Of a stretch of DNA of 64,000 nucleotides, positions 32,300 to 41,627 are shown in pieces. The stretch covers positions 124,001-188,000 of the forward strand of contig CAJXVS010000006.1 of assembly GCA_913061265.1 (NCBI GenBank). Reading direction: 5' to 3'. A model generated the notes under the pieces. It made no database searches and was not told the DNA's origin. It saw only the letters and a list, made by a program, of their open reading frames with translations. This stretch comes from an uncultured Halobacteriovorax sp. GTDB taxonomy: Bacteria > Bdellovibrionota > Bacteriovoracia > Bacteriovoracales > Bacteriovoracaceae. Positions within the stretch are counted from its first letter, which is position 1. Every line of letters begins with the position of its first letter. Made by a program: the position numbers and the translations under genes.

Positions 32300-33082
32300 C
32301 TATTTTTTAGCCCTTAGCTTTTGTGGACGTTTTCCCACGGGTAATCCAAGATCATGATCGAGGTGCCAGCGGTCGACTAAAAGATCATCTCTTTCAATCC
32401 GGTAATGACCAAGTTCTTGGTCAAGTTCGCTTAGCCTTCTGATTAATTCTTTTTGAAGTCTTATTTGATCTTGTTTCTTGGCAAGCAGCATCTCTAGTGC
32501 TTTTTGCTTACCTTTTTCTATTTCAACAATCTTTAAATCATAATCACTAGCGGTCAAAACCTTTTGCTGATCATAACTCCAGATAAAATGATTCACGCCA
32601 TTTAATTGTTTGAAGAAGTCTTTCTTTCTTTTTAAAAGAACAATTCTATATTTAGAAGCTTCTTTAACTCTGCTTAGGAGTTGCTTTGAATTAAAATGAA
32701 GAAGAGTCCCTCTTCTAAAGTAATCACTATCATTCCAGCAGGAGTAGAGATCCTTTACAAAGATCACGAAGAATTTCTCCTCCACGTTCCTTACATAGCC
32801 TTGGCAATAGTCCGTGTCCTTTGAAGCTACTGTAAAGTTAACCTTATCCCCTGCTCTAAAGAATTTTATATTCTTATCTTCAGATGAGATCTTTAGAATA
32901 TTAGACCCCTTATCTCTATCAGAAACTCTCCCTGTAAACTGAGAGTAGTCGTATTCGTTATCATACCAGCTATCAAGCTTCTCGATCTTAAAGCGATCTT
33001 CCTGCGTTAAGCCACTTTGAGCTACAGCATTAAAAGATATTAACAATAGAATGATGGCGAACTTATAATGCAACTGATCCAT
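32300..33082 (-). CDS. Hypothetical secreted protein with C-terminal coiled coil
   Basis: 260 residues: signal peptide (to about 21), a strand-rich region with FTGRVSDRDKGSNILKI and AGDKVNFTV resembling an OB/SH3-like barrel, then a long charged helix from about 150 to 240 with heptad-like Leu spacing and a basic tail. No family recognised. The layout recalls flagellar-motor or peptidoglycan-associated accessory proteins, but that is a guess. Downstream of nothing on the same strand within 120 bases. Confidence 0.6.
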   Translation of the reverse strand: MDQLHYKFAIILLLISFNAVAQSGLTQEDRFKIEKLDSWYDNEYDYSQFTGRVSDRDKGSNILKISSEDKNIKFFRAGDKVNFTVASKDTDYCQGYVRNVEEKFFVIFVKDLYSCWNDSDYFRRGTLLHFNSKQLLSRVKEASKYRIVLLKRKKDFFKQLNGVNHFIWSYDQQKVLTASDYDLKIVEIEKGKQKALEMLLAKKQDQIRLQKELIRRLSELDQELGHYRIERDDLLVDRWHLDHDLGLPVGKRPQKLRAKK

Positions 33083-33146
33083 TTCCTTTTTAAGTAAAAA
33101 CAGCTAATGTCTCTCCATTATAACATAAGAAGAAAAGGAGTCCTAA

Positions 33147-33791
33147 GTGGAGTTTTTTATTGATACCGGAATGGTTGATGAGATTAAAGAAGCAGCAAAA
33201 TGGGGAATAATTGACGGAGTTACTACGAATCCTTCTCTTATAGCAAAGTCTGGAAGAAGCCAGGCAGATGTTATCAAAGAAATTTGTGGGATCATCAATG
33301 GTCCTATCTCAGCTGAAGTTATTTCAACTGATACGGAAGGTATGCTTAAAGAAGCTTACGAGATTGCTAAATGGCACGAGAATATCGTTGTTAAGCTGCC
33401 TCTAACAGAAGCTGGTATCGCTGCCTGCGCCACCTTAAGTAAAGATAAAATCAAAACAAACGTGACACTATGCTTTAGCTCTAACCAAGCTCTGCTAGCG
33501 GCTAAGGCCGGAGCTACTTATATCTCTCCCTTCCTCGGAAGACTTGATGATATTGGTCATAATGGATTGCAATTGATCGAAGAGATCAGAACGGTTTATG
33601 ACAACTATGGTTTTATGACTAAGATCTTAGCCGCCTCAATTCGTCACCCTCTTCACCTTAGAGACTGTACTCTTCTTGGTGCGGACGTAGCGACTATGCC
33701 GTACAAAGTTATCGAGTCATTATACAAGCATCCCCTTACTGATAGGGGTCTTGACGCTTTTTTATCTGATCACGCCAAGGCAAATAGCTAA
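33147..33791 (+). CDS. Transaldolase / fructose-6-phosphate aldolase (TalC/Fsa type)
   Basis: 214 residues from a GTG with AAGGAG upstream. [43 protein letters not shown] (Schiff-base Lys in VKLP), [19 protein letters not shown] and [12 protein letters not shown] are the small transaldolase family motifs. It works in the non-oxidative pentose phosphate pathway. TATAAC upstream (about 33120) is a likely -10. Confidence 0.95.
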   Translation: MEFFIDTGMVDEIKEAAKWGIIDGVTTNPSLIAKSGRSQADVIKEICGIINGPISAEVISTDTEGMLKEAYEIAKWHENIVVKLPLTEAGIAACATLSKDKIKTNVTLCFSSNQALLAAKAGATYISPFLGRLDDIGHNGLQLIEEIRTVYDNYGFMTKILAASIRHPLHLRDCTLLGADVATMPYKVIESLYKHPLTDRGLDAFLSDHAKANS

Positions 33792-33850
33792 GTCCTTGTT
33801 TTGTAGTCAAATATAAAGAGTAATTCACTCAAGAAACTCTGAGATTACCC

Positions 33851-33856
33851 GATAAT
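33851..33856 (+). promoter_or_regulatory. -10-like GATAAT six bases before GTG 33863
   Basis: GATAAT, six bases, then GTG of the matrixin-like gene, without a proper Shine-Dalgarno site. Leaderless candidate with a non-ATG start. Confidence 0.4.
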
Positions 33857-33862
33857 ATAGGT

Positions 33863-34705
33863 GTGAGATATATAACTCTTATCCTATTGCTCGGGTTTCT
33901 TAGTTCTTGTTTACAAAAACAAGGGACAGCTAAGATCTCAACTGGTGGCTCTGGACCGATTGCAGCTGGTACACCTATCAGATGGTCAGCAGCTACCTTA
34001 GCAGCTCCCCTAGACCTAAAGACTTCAGATTCATTCACCAATGACTTCGCAGCGGCAGACTTAGATGCTGATGGCGACCATCCTATTGATCAAATGGGTA
34101 AACTTTGGAATGACTCTCATTCATATACCTTCTTAAAAGTACCAAGTGATACTGTAGGCAATTTAGCTTATGGAGATGTCTCTAGTTTTAGAGATGGGCA
34201 GATGGGTATCTATAAAAGTTTTACCTGGTTCTCAAACGTAAGCTCTAGCGCCCTTGCTATCACTCAGTTCTTTGGCTTTAGACGAAATGTAGGAACCTCT
34301 AGTGAGTATGTTGAACTCCAGCACGCAGATATTATTGTTAACTATAGAGACTATAATTTTTCAACTGATACAACTGATAATAATGCCTATGACCTTCACT
34401 CTGTTATCTTACATGAGCAAGGCCACTTGATAGGCCTGCCCCACAACTGGGATTGGGCACAACCGTCAATCATGCAACCGTTCTTAGGAATTACAGAAAA
34501 CAAAAGGACAGTTACGGCCGCTGATGTAGCCTCCGTTGCTGATCTTTATTATGTAGGAGCTCCTCTTACTGGTGGTGGCGGAGGTGGATTTGCGGCTTAC
34601 TCTCCAAATCCTGATGAAGGTGCTGAAGTGAGTGGAACCTTTGAGCTTCGTGCTGATGGATCATGCCATCACTATATCAACAATGAAAAAGTTCTAGTAC
34701 ACTAG
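33863..34705 (+). CDS. Matrixin-like metalloprotease lipoprotein
   Basis: 280 residues from GTG. Lipobox LSSC at about 17, then a catalytic domain with VILHEQGHLIGLPHNWD, the HExGHxxGxxH zinc motif of metzincins, followed by SIMQPF as the Met-turn and ADVASVADLYY, typical of matrixins (M10A). A Gly-rich linker and short C-terminal segment follow. It is anchored in the membrane and acts outside the cytoplasm. The adjacent hydroxylase gene begins four bases after its stop. Confidence 0.9.
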   Translation: MRYITLILLLGFLSSCLQKQGTAKISTGGSGPIAAGTPIRWSAATLAAPLDLKTSDSFTNDFAAADLDADGDHPIDQMGKLWNDSHSYTFLKVPSDTVGNLAYGDVSSFRDGQMGIYKSFTWFSNVSSSALAITQFFGFRRNVGTSSEYVELQHADIIVNYRDYNFSTDTTDNNAYDLHSVILHEQGHLIGLPHNWDWAQPSIMQPFLGITENKRTVTAADVASVADLYYVGAPLTGGGGGGFAAYSPNPDEGAEVSGTFELRADGSCHHYINNEKVLVH

Positions 34706-34709
34706 TATT

Positions 34710-35483
34710 ATGAATGAAGGAATTATAAGACCCCTAATCTTTGCCTTATGCCTCTTAACTATTGGTTTCCTAGAGGCCTCCTTTGAATACAGAAAGAGAT
34801 TAAAAAAACGCTCTGAAAGATGGCCGGCTAATATTTCAATCATTGTTCTTGGAACAATCATTGTTAAATTAATCTTTCCTATGGGAGCAGTAGGCGTAGC
34901 CTATTGGTGTGAAGTGAATAACTTTGGTCTCTTTAATTGGCTTGGACTCTCCTACTTACCAAAATTTATCTTAACAATTATTTTCCTAGACCTTGTTATT
35001 TATTACCAACATGTTCTCACCCATAAGATTCCTTTTCTCTGGAAGTTTCATCAAGTCCACCATAGTGATAGAGACCTCGATATAACTTCAGCCATTCGTT
35101 TTCACCCAGTGGAAATTGTTCTGTCCATGATGCTTAAGACTATGGTCATAAGTTTAATGGGAGCCGATGCTAAAGGAGTACTGGTCTTTGAACTTATCCT
35201 CTCTTCCATGGCGATCTTTAATCATGCCAATCTTTATATTCATCCACGTTTAGAGAAGCTTTTAAGATATGTTTTCGTCACTCCACAGATGCATATTATC
35301 CACCACTCTGAAGAGCAGTTTGAGTCTGATTCTAACTACGGGTTTAATTTTTCTTTTTGGGATAGGATTTTTAAAACTTATACGGAGTCTTGGAAATCAA
35401 AGGCCGTCATTGGTCAAAGAATGTATCAAAGGGATAAGGATCAAGAGTTGGTAAGCCTGTTAAAGCAGCCCTTTATAAAATAG
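34710..35483 (+). CDS. Sterol desaturase / fatty acid hydroxylase superfamily protein
   Basis: 257 residues with four membrane helices and histidine clusters HVLTH, HQVHHSD, FHPVE and HIIHHSEE, the eight-His di-iron set of the fatty acid hydroxylase superfamily. It hydroxylates or desaturates a lipid in the inner membrane. It starts four bases after the matrixin-like stop; TACACT lies six bases upstream, weak. The 3' end overlaps the convergent histidine kinase by eleven bases. Confidence 0.92.
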   Translation: MNEGIIRPLIFALCLLTIGFLEASFEYRKRLKKRSERWPANISIIVLGTIIVKLIFPMGAVGVAYWCEVNNFGLFNWLGLSYLPKFILTIIFLDLVIYYQHVLTHKIPFLWKFHQVHHSDRDLDITSAIRFHPVEIVLSMMLKTMVISLMGADAKGVLVFELILSSMAIFNHANLYIHPRLEKLLRYVFVTPQMHIIHHSEEQFESDSNYGFNFSFWDRIFKTYTESWKSKAVIGQRMYQRDKDQELVSLLKQPFIK

Positions 35484-36561
35484 GCTCTTTATCCAAAGAG
35501 ATAACAAAACAAGTCTTAGGACCTTCTTTTAAGAAAAGCTCCCCATCATGACCTTCCATAATCCTTTTTGAAATACTAAGCCCAAGCCCAGTTCCCTTAC
35601 CTGCTTCTTTAGTCGTAAAGAAAGGCTCCATGATCTTTTCTCTAAGACTATCAACAATAGGCTCTCCACTATTTTCTACTTCTAAGAAAACCTTTTTATC
35701 ATCTTCATGAATGGTTAGTGAGATTACTTTTTCATCACTGTCTTTAACAGCGTCAAAAGAATTATTTAAAAGATTTAAAAGGACTTGGCTAATCTGCCCG
35801 GGCCTAACAGAAACAATCGTTTCTGCTGAAGGACCTAGGTCCATATTAAAAATAATATTATTGATCTTTAGTCGTTGCTGACAAAGATGAAGTGCGTCCA
35901 TGACGACTGACTCTAAAGTAACAGGCTCTTTCGCGTCTAGCGTACTATCTCTTGAAATAGATTTTAGGCCTTTAATAATAAGTGAGATCCGGTTGCAAGT
36001 ATGAAGGATGTCATCAACTTCACTGGAGAGCTTCTCAGGGCTAAGTTTTCCTTTTTCATTCATCTTTCTTAAGACTTGAGCCTTCCCTGAAATAATGGCC
36101 AAAGGATTATTCATTTCATGGGCAATACCAGCGGCCATCTCTCCTACAGCGGAGAGCTTTGAAGAAGCAGAGAGAAGAGCTCGCTGCTCTAAAATATTTT
36201 TTTCAGCTTCTTTCTTATCAGAGATATCCCTACTGTAAGATCCAAGCCCAGTGGGCTTTCCATCTTCAAAGACTAGGTTAACTGAAAGCTCTGCGTGAAA
36301 AGTTGAATTGTCTTTCTTCTTTTGAACAATTTCACCCATCCAAGAGCCAGTGCTCTTTATGGCCTCAACAATTTCTTCGGTATTATGGGTTTCATGAGAA
36401 TTAAAGATATCTACGCTTTTTCCAACGAGTTCTTTTTCTCTGTAGCCATAGAGGCTATCAGCAGCAGGATTAGTAAAAAGGATATTCCCCTCAAGATCGG
36501 CAAAAACAAAAGCTTGTGGGCACCAAGTGATTAATGATTCAAAATTTACTTTTGTGGACAA
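35473..36561 (-). CDS. PAS-domain sensor histidine kinase
   Basis: 362 residues from TTG 36561, no membrane helix. A PAS domain (about 10-120: FVFADLEGNILFTNPAADSLYGY), HisKA with GEMAAGIAHEMNNPLAIISG carrying the phosphorylated His, and HATPase_c with the N box QVLLNLLNNSFDAV and EPFFTTKEAGKGTGLGLSI. Cytoplasmic orphan kinase; no response regulator is adjacent. It may feed into a distant regulator. Confidence 0.95.
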   Translation of the reverse strand: MSTKVNFESLITWCPQAFVFADLEGNILFTNPAADSLYGYREKELVGKSVDIFNSHETHNTEEIVEAIKSTGSWMGEIVQKKKDNSTFHAELSVNLVFEDGKPTGLGSYSRDISDKKEAEKNILEQRALLSASSKLSAVGEMAAGIAHEMNNPLAIISGKAQVLRKMNEKGKLSPEKLSSEVDDILHTCNRISLIIKGLKSISRDSTLDAKEPVTLESVVMDALHLCQQRLKINNIIFNMDLGPSAETIVSVRPGQISQVLLNLLNNSFDAVKDSDEKVISLTIHEDDKKVFLEVENSGEPIVDSLREKIMEPFFTTKEAGKGTGLGLSISKRIMEGHDGELFLKEGPKTCFVISLDKEPIL

Positions 36562-36606
36562 AGAAAAAACCTTTTAAAGATTAACTACATATTAATCTTA
36601 AAGGTT

Positions 36607-36858
36607 TTAAGCCCCTTTTGAAATCTTTTCGATAATTTCTTTTTCTAACTTAGAGACTTTTTCTTCGTCGGCGACGGACCTTTCAAGGATTGTCTTTTTC
36701 ATGACTTTACTCATAAATTCAACTTGCTTCTTATAAACAGCGCAGGCCTTGCACATTCCAATATGCATCCAATACATCATTTTTTGGGCGATGCTAAGCT
36801 TGCGGTCTTCATCACAGCAAATCTCACTCATCTCTTTACAGTTAAACATAAACTTCAA
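36607..36858 (-). CDS. Anti-sigma factor with zf-HC2-like zinc finger
   Basis: 83 residues. HIGMCKACAVYKKQ gives the H-x3-C-x2-C zinc motif of ZAS/zf-HC2 anti-sigma domains, preceded by another cysteine pair (EICC). No membrane helix, so a soluble, possibly redox- or metal-responsive anti-sigma factor. TTG 36858 fits GGAGG six bases upstream; ATG 36849 is an alternative. It follows the ECF sigma factor by 12 bases. Confidence 0.82.
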   Translation of the reverse strand: MKFMFNCKEMSEICCDEDRKLSIAQKMMYWMHIGMCKACAVYKKQVEFMSKVMKKTILERSVADEEKVSKLEKEIIEKISKGA

Positions 36859-36870
36859 GGGTACCTCCCC

Positions 36871-37470
36871 TTACAACTGAGCGGTCTTTTCAACACACTC
36901 TCTCAGCCTGTTCTTCCCGCGAAAAAGAAGCTGTCTTAAATTAGTGTTTGTGACGTCTAAAATGTTACAAACCTCTTCTGTCTCCTTCTCTTCAACTACT
37001 CTAAGGGTAAAGGCTGCTTTTTGTTGAAGAGGGAGACCTTCCATACATTTTTTAATGATATCAATCATTTGAACTTCATTTACATGTCTTTCAGGATCAC
37101 TAATGGGATTACTCCAGTGATCCTTATCCGAGAACCGAGACTCCATCACATCTTCAATAGGGTCAGTCTTCTCAAACTTCCCATTTTGCCTATAGGCCTC
37201 TGAGCACTTATTATAGAAGATACCAAAGAGAAAAGTCCTTACATGGGAGCGCCCTTCAAATTTAGGCAGGATCTCAAAGAAGGTGGCCCAGGTATTATGA
37301 CAGATGTCTTGAACCTTCTCTTCCGCCATATTCATCCCCATCCCCGTTCTATAGAGATGAGTCGTATAAGCGTTGACCACTTCAGTTATGGCCCCATGAT
37401 CGCGCTCATTTAGTTTCTTAAGGAATTCTGGACTTCGAAAGTGTTCGAATTGTTTAGCCATACGCATCAA
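36871..37470 (-). CDS. ECF-type RNA polymerase sigma factor
   Basis: 199 residues. Region 2 (CHNTWATFFEILPKFEGRSHVRTFLFGIFYNKCSEAYRQ) and region 4 (CMEGLPLQQKAAFTLRVVEEKETEEVCNILDVTNTNLRQLLFRGKNRLRE) are clear. It is followed by a zinc-finger anti-sigma gene and is divergent from the arsM operon, whose promoter region (37471-37566) it may serve. Start codon could be TTG 37470 or ATG 37467. Confidence 0.93.
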   Translation of the reverse strand: MMRMAKQFEHFRSPEFLKKLNERDHGAITEVVNAYTTHLYRTGMGMNMAEEKVQDICHNTWATFFEILPKFEGRSHVRTFLFGIFYNKCSEAYRQNGKFEKTDPIEDVMESRFSDKDHWSNPISDPERHVNEVQMIDIIKKCMEGLPLQQKAAFTLRVVEEKETEEVCNILDVTNTNLRQLLFRGKNRLRECVEKTAQL

Positions 37471-37566
37471 GCCTTTAATATCACGGTGCGGGGGTATTAG
37501 AAATAATAAGGGCCATCATGTAACATTCTGGCTACTTCTCCCACTAATAATATAAAGGGTAAAACT

Positions 37567-38646
37567 ATGACTGAAAACAACAAAAAAAATATCGATGTGC
37601 AGGAATACTATGGAAAGGTTCTTCAAAAATCTGAAGACTTAAAGACCAACGCTTGTTGCACTATTGTTAACTATCCAAAACATATTAAAGAGATCATGGC
37701 CCTCATCCATGATGAAGTTATGGCCAAGTACTATGGTTGTGGGCTGACAATTCCCCAAGGACTTAAGGGCTGTAAGGTCTTAGACCTAGGAAGCGGATCG
37801 GGAAGAGATTGTTACCTGATGAGCGCACTAGTAGGCGAAGAAGGAGAAGTTGTTGGAGTTGATATGACTGACGAGCAACTAAAAGTGGCGTGGGATCATG
37901 AAGAGTATCACGCCAAGCAATTTGGGTATAAAAAACCTAATACAAAATTCCTTAAAGGCTATATTGAAAAACTCGATGAACTAGACCTGCCCGATAATTA
38001 CTTTGATGTCATTGTCTCAAACTGTGTCATCAACTTAAGCCCTGATAAAGAGGCTGTCTTAAAAGAGGCCTATAGGGTTTTAAAGCCAGGGGGCGAGCTT
38101 TATTTCTCTGATGTTTATTCAGATAGAAGAGTTCCAGAGCATCTTCGTGAAGACGAAGTCCTTTGGGGAGAATGCTTAAGTGGCGCTCTTTATTGGAATG
38201 ACTTTCTAACTCTATCTAAGAAGGTAGGATTCAATGATCCAAGAACTGTTGAGACCGCTCCTATCACTATTGAATCAGCAGAAGTGGAAGAGCGTGTAGG
38301 AAATATTAAATTCTATTCAGTTACTTACAGGCTCTTTAAACTTCCTGAACTTGAAGCAGATTGTGAAGAGTATGGTCAAGCGGTCATCTATAAAGGCACC
38401 GTCGAGCATGAGCCAAAAAACTTTGTCCTTGATGGGAATCACGTGATTGAAAAAGGTAACCTCTTTAAGATCTGTGGAAACTCTTGGAAGATGCTTCAGA
38501 ATACTCGTTTTAAGGATCATTTTGAATATATTGGGGATTTTGAAAACCATTATGGAATCTTTGAAGGCTGTGGAACCTCAGCCCCTTTCAATAGCGCCCC
38601 TTTAAAAGGTAGCGATGAATCAGGTAACGGCGGGAGTTGTTGTTAA
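37567..38646 (+). CDS. arsM: Arsenite S-adenosylmethionine methyltransferase ArsM
   Basis: 359 residues. DVQEYYGKVLQKSEDLKTNACC, motif I VLDLGSGSGRDCYL (71-84), VSNCVINLSPDKEAVLKEAYRVLKPGG and LWGECLSGALYWNDF match ArsM, with Cys58, Cys153 and Cys203 in positions expected for As(III) binding. The C-terminal domain ends GGSCC, as in several ArsM proteins. It methylates arsenite to mono-, di- and trimethyl forms. AAAGGG precedes ATG. First gene of an operon with DUF547 and radical SAM genes. Confidence 0.93.
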   Translation: MTENNKKNIDVQEYYGKVLQKSEDLKTNACCTIVNYPKHIKEIMALIHDEVMAKYYGCGLTIPQGLKGCKVLDLGSGSGRDCYLMSALVGEEGEVVGVDMTDEQLKVAWDHEEYHAKQFGYKKPNTKFLKGYIEKLDELDLPDNYFDVIVSNCVINLSPDKEAVLKEAYRVLKPGGELYFSDVYSDRRVPEHLREDEVLWGECLSGALYWNDFLTLSKKVGFNDPRTVETAPITIESAEVEERVGNIKFYSVTYRLFKLPELEADCEEYGQAVIYKGTVEHEPKNFVLDGNHVIEKGNLFKICGNSWKMLQNTRFKDHFEYIGDFENHYGIFEGCGTSAPFNSAPLKGSDESGNGGSCC

Positions 38647-39404
38647 TGAAAGTCTTATTTCTTAGTTTCTTTATTAGTTTAAACCTTTTTGCCTTTGACC
38701 AAACTCATAATGAGTTTGAAAAGATCTTAAAAGACTCAGTCGTTTTCGAAGGCAATCAGTCTTTCGTTAATTATAAAAAGATAAAAGCCTCCCCAGAGGC
38801 ATTGAAGAAGTACTTATCTAGTTTATCAAGTGTTAAACAATCTGATTTTGAAAATTGGAATGCTGGTGAGCGCTTAGCCTTTCTCATCAATGCCTATAAC
38901 GCTTTTACCATTAAGCTTATTGTCGATAACTACCCTACTCAAAGTATTAAAGACTTAGGGGGTTTCTTAAAGAGTCCATGGAAAAAAGAATTCTTTACTC
39001 TTTTTGGAAAACAAACTCATCTTGATGGAATTGAGCACGACTTAATCCGTAAGAAGTTCGACGAACCAAGAATTCACTTTGCTGTGGTCTGCGCTTCTAT
39101 TGGTTGTCCTCCTATTCAAAGGTTTGCTTTTAGGGCCTCTGAAATTGAAAAACAATTCAAGATCGCGACGAAGACCTTTCTTATGGATCAGAACAAGAAC
39201 TCCTATGATAAAAAGAAAAAGAAGCTTAGGCTCTCAAAGATCTTTAAGTGGTATGGAGATGACTTTAACAAGAAGTATGGAAGTTATTTAAGGTTTATCA
39301 GCACTAGAATCACTGAAGATAAAAGCCTACAAAAGAAGATTGCCGCAGATAAGGTCAATTCGAGTTGGAACTCTTATGACTGGGACTTAAACGAGAAAAA
39401 ATAA
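38646..39404 (+). CDS. DUF547 domain secreted protein
   Basis: 252 residues from ATG 38646, which overlaps the arsM stop (TAATG). Signal peptide (about 1-16), then GERLAFLINAYNAFTIKLIVDNYP, HLDGIEHDLIRKKF and HFAVVCASIGCPPIQ, the DUF547 core. The family is of unknown function but recurs next to arsM and radical SAM genes in arsenic-metabolism loci. Stop overlaps the next start by one base (TAATG). Confidence 0.88.
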   Translation: MKVLFLSFFISLNLFAFDQTHNEFEKILKDSVVFEGNQSFVNYKKIKASPEALKKYLSSLSSVKQSDFENWNAGERLAFLINAYNAFTIKLIVDNYPTQSIKDLGGFLKSPWKKEFFTLFGKQTHLDGIEHDLIRKKFDEPRIHFAVVCASIGCPPIQRFAFRASEIEKQFKIATKTFLMDQNKNSYDKKKKKLRLSKIFKWYGDDFNKKYGSYLRFISTRITEDKSLQKKIAADKVNSSWNSYDWDLNEKK

Positions 39405-40348
39405 TGACAAAACTCTCCGTTGATAAATTCAAAGATAAGCTCACAACTGCCAAAGGCGAGAAGCGTGCTTTCGTTCCCATGGTTTCCATGGAGACTCTTT
39501 GGTTTAACACGGGGACACTTTGTAATCTTAAATGCGCCAATTGCTATATTGAATCCTCACCTACAAACGATCGATTAGTTTATTTAGAAAAATCTGATGT
39601 AGCTCCTTTTCTTCAAGAGATTAAACTCAATAAAGAGAAGAAGATTAATGTTCAAAGGGTTGGCTTTACTGGTGGAGAGCCTTTTATCAACCCTCATATG
39701 TTTGAGATCTTAGAAGAGACCTTTAAACACTCTCTTGGTGCTTTAGTTCTAACCAATGCTTATAAAGTTATCTTTAGATCCGAGAAGAAGTTCTTGGCCT
39801 TAAAAGAAAAGTATAACGATCTTCTCAGCCTTAGAATTTCTCTCGATCATTATACAAGCGAAGTTCACGAGAAGGAGCGAGGAGTTGATACCTTTGCTCC
39901 AACCATAAAGGCCATTAAGTGGCTTTATGACCAAGGTTTTAATATCTCTATCGCCGGAAGAAGCCTTACTTCAGAGTCATCTGACGAAGCAAGAGCAGGT
40001 TATCAGAAACTGTTAAGTGATTCAGAGATTCATTTAAACCTAACAGCTGCAAACCTTGTTATTTTTCCAGAGATGGACGCCATGGAAGATGTTCCTGAGA
40101 TCACGATTGATTGCTGGGGTATTTTAAAGAAAACTCCCGCCATGCAGATGTGCTCAAGTGAGAGGATGATCGTAAAGAAAAAAGGAAAAGGAGCCGCGCA
40201 AGTTCAGGCCTGTACTCTTTTAGCTTATGACGAAGAGTTTAATATGGGCTCGACCTTAGAAGAATCATTTAGCCCGGTTTATTTAAATCATCCCTTTTGC
40301 GCTAAGTTCTGCGTTCTTGGTGGGGCAAGCTGCTCTTCAACCGAATAA
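39404..40348 (+). CDS. Radical SAM protein in the arsM operon
   Basis: 314 residues. TLCNLKCANCYIESSP gives the CxxxCxxC 4Fe-4S site (Cys40, 44, 47), and VGFTGGEPF the SAM-binding GGEP. A C-terminal cysteine group (CWG, CSSE, ACTL, HPFCAKFCVLGGASC) suggests an additional cluster. ArsS, the radical SAM enzyme of arsenosugar synthesis, is a larger protein with different spacing, so this is at most a functional analogue. Coupled to DUF547 and arsM; 3' end overlaps the convergent glycosyltransferase by 47 bases. Confidence 0.85.
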   Translation: MTKLSVDKFKDKLTTAKGEKRAFVPMVSMETLWFNTGTLCNLKCANCYIESSPTNDRLVYLEKSDVAPFLQEIKLNKEKKINVQRVGFTGGEPFINPHMFEILEETFKHSLGALVLTNAYKVIFRSEKKFLALKEKYNDLLSLRISLDHYTSEVHEKERGVDTFAPTIKAIKWLYDQGFNISIAGRSLTSESSDEARAGYQKLLSDSEIHLNLTAANLVIFPEMDAMEDVPEITIDCWGILKKTPAMQMCSSERMIVKKKGKGAAQVQACTLLAYDEEFNMGSTLEESFSPVYLNHPFCAKFCVLGGASCSSTE

Positions 40349-41603
40349 GCTCAATGATCGATAAGGGAAACCAGATATGAGTCAGAAACTCCCCTAGGTA
40401 ATGATAGTCTTCAAATCCATAGTGAGTATAACAAAAGGCTGAGATCACTCCGTAGAAAACCCCTGTGTTTAATCTTAAAAGAAGGGCGGGGAAAACAAAC
40501 CAAATGGCATACCATCCGTTATAGACTGGGGTGAAGAACATAAGTCCCGCAAAGATAAGATAAAAAAGTTTTAAGCAAAACTCTTTTGAAAGCTCCCAGT
40601 CATTTTTAAAAAGTCGATAAAGACAAAACCCCGTAAGAATAAAAAGATAGCCGCCATAAAACTGTCCGGTTAAGCCCCTTGCCTCATCATCATAGAGTTC
40701 AAAGACTCTTGTCAGAATTGAATAAAAGCCAGGGTTCCAAACCCAATCAATAGTAAATTCGCGAACTCCCATTAAGCTTGATAGGCCAACAAACCACTCT
40801 AAGAAAAGAGGAAGAGAGATGGCCGTAACTAAGATAGGAGTAATTCTTTTGAGAAGATCTTTTTTTTCTTTCAATTCTAAAAAAAGAAGAAAAGGAAGCG
40901 CCGCTACTCCTAAGACCTTTGTCCAAATAGAGAGAAAAATGAAGACCACTCTTTTTTGAAAGTTCCCCTTCTTTTCCATTAAGAATAAGAGGAAGAAGAA
41001 GGCCGCCAGTAGATCGATATGAATGGCCTGAATAAATTCTTTAATAAAAAAGGGAAACAGGGCGACTAGCATCCATGGTTTGGTATGATCTTTTAGTTTT
41101 AAGAAACAAAAATAGACCAGAACAGCGTTGAGTAGCATAAGTATTCTAAGGCCAACTTCAAGCCCAAAGATTCCTCCAAGTCCAAAGAAGATTATTCCAA
41201 GTGGAGGGTAAACCGTAGTTAGATGATCAAACCCAATAAGCTCTCTTCCTTTGAAGATAAGATGATCCAAAAGGCTGCTATTAGGAGCATGTAAATAAGG
41301 GTTCTCTCCTCTCAAGAAAGCATTTCCTTCCCACAAGTATCTATAGTGATCATTTTCATAAAGAGGCTCGCTAAATAAAATGATGAAGACTCCAAAGATA
41401 AAACTTCCAAGAGGAAGCTTAAACTCCTTGAGCCAATCCTTTTTTTGAAAATAGAGGCTCAGCCCTAAAATAAAGAGGCTAAGCAATATATAGTAGCCTC
41501 CCCCTTCGTAGTGAGGGCCGGGGCTTTTGAAAATAATACCGAGAACGCTAAGAGCGGCACAAGTTAGAGGCCAAAGAAATAAAATTATGTTAGAAGTGTT
41601 CAC
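40302..41603 (-). CDS. Polytopic membrane glycosyltransferase (GT87-like)
   Basis: 433 residues from GTG 41603, about eleven helices. FSEPLYENDHYRYLWEGNAFLRGENPYL is the characteristic acidic loop of GT-C mannosyl/arabinosyl-type transferases, followed by YPPLGIIFFGLG. It probably uses a polyprenyl-phosphate sugar. TAAAAT lies six bases before the start and no Shine-Dalgarno site is present, pointing to a leaderless message. It is divergent from a GT2 enzyme that could make its lipid-linked donor. Confidence 0.82.
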   Translation of the reverse strand: MNTSNIILFLWPLTCAALSVLGIIFKSPGPHYEGGGYYILLSLFILGLSLYFQKKDWLKEFKLPLGSFIFGVFIILFSEPLYENDHYRYLWEGNAFLRGENPYLHAPNSSLLDHLIFKGRELIGFDHLTTVYPPLGIIFFGLGGIFGLEVGLRILMLLNAVLVYFCFLKLKDHTKPWMLVALFPFFIKEFIQAIHIDLLAAFFFLLFLMEKKGNFQKRVVFIFLSIWTKVLGVAALPFLLFLELKEKKDLLKRITPILVTAISLPLFLEWFVGLSSLMGVREFTIDWVWNPGFYSILTRVFELYDDEARGLTGQFYGGYLFILTGFCLYRLFKNDWELSKEFCLKLFYLIFAGLMFFTPVYNGWYAIWFVFPALLLRLNTGVFYGVISAFCYTHYGFEDYHYLGEFLTHIWFPLSIIELIRLKSSLPHQERRT

Positions 41604-41609
41604 CTTATT

Positions 41610-41615
41610 ATTTTA
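41610..41615 (-). promoter_or_regulatory. -10-like TAAAAT six bases before GTG 41603
   Basis: TAAAAT, six bases, then the GTG start of the GT87-like gene on the minus strand; no Shine-Dalgarno site. Confidence 0.4.
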
Positions 41616-41627
41616 ACAGGATTAATC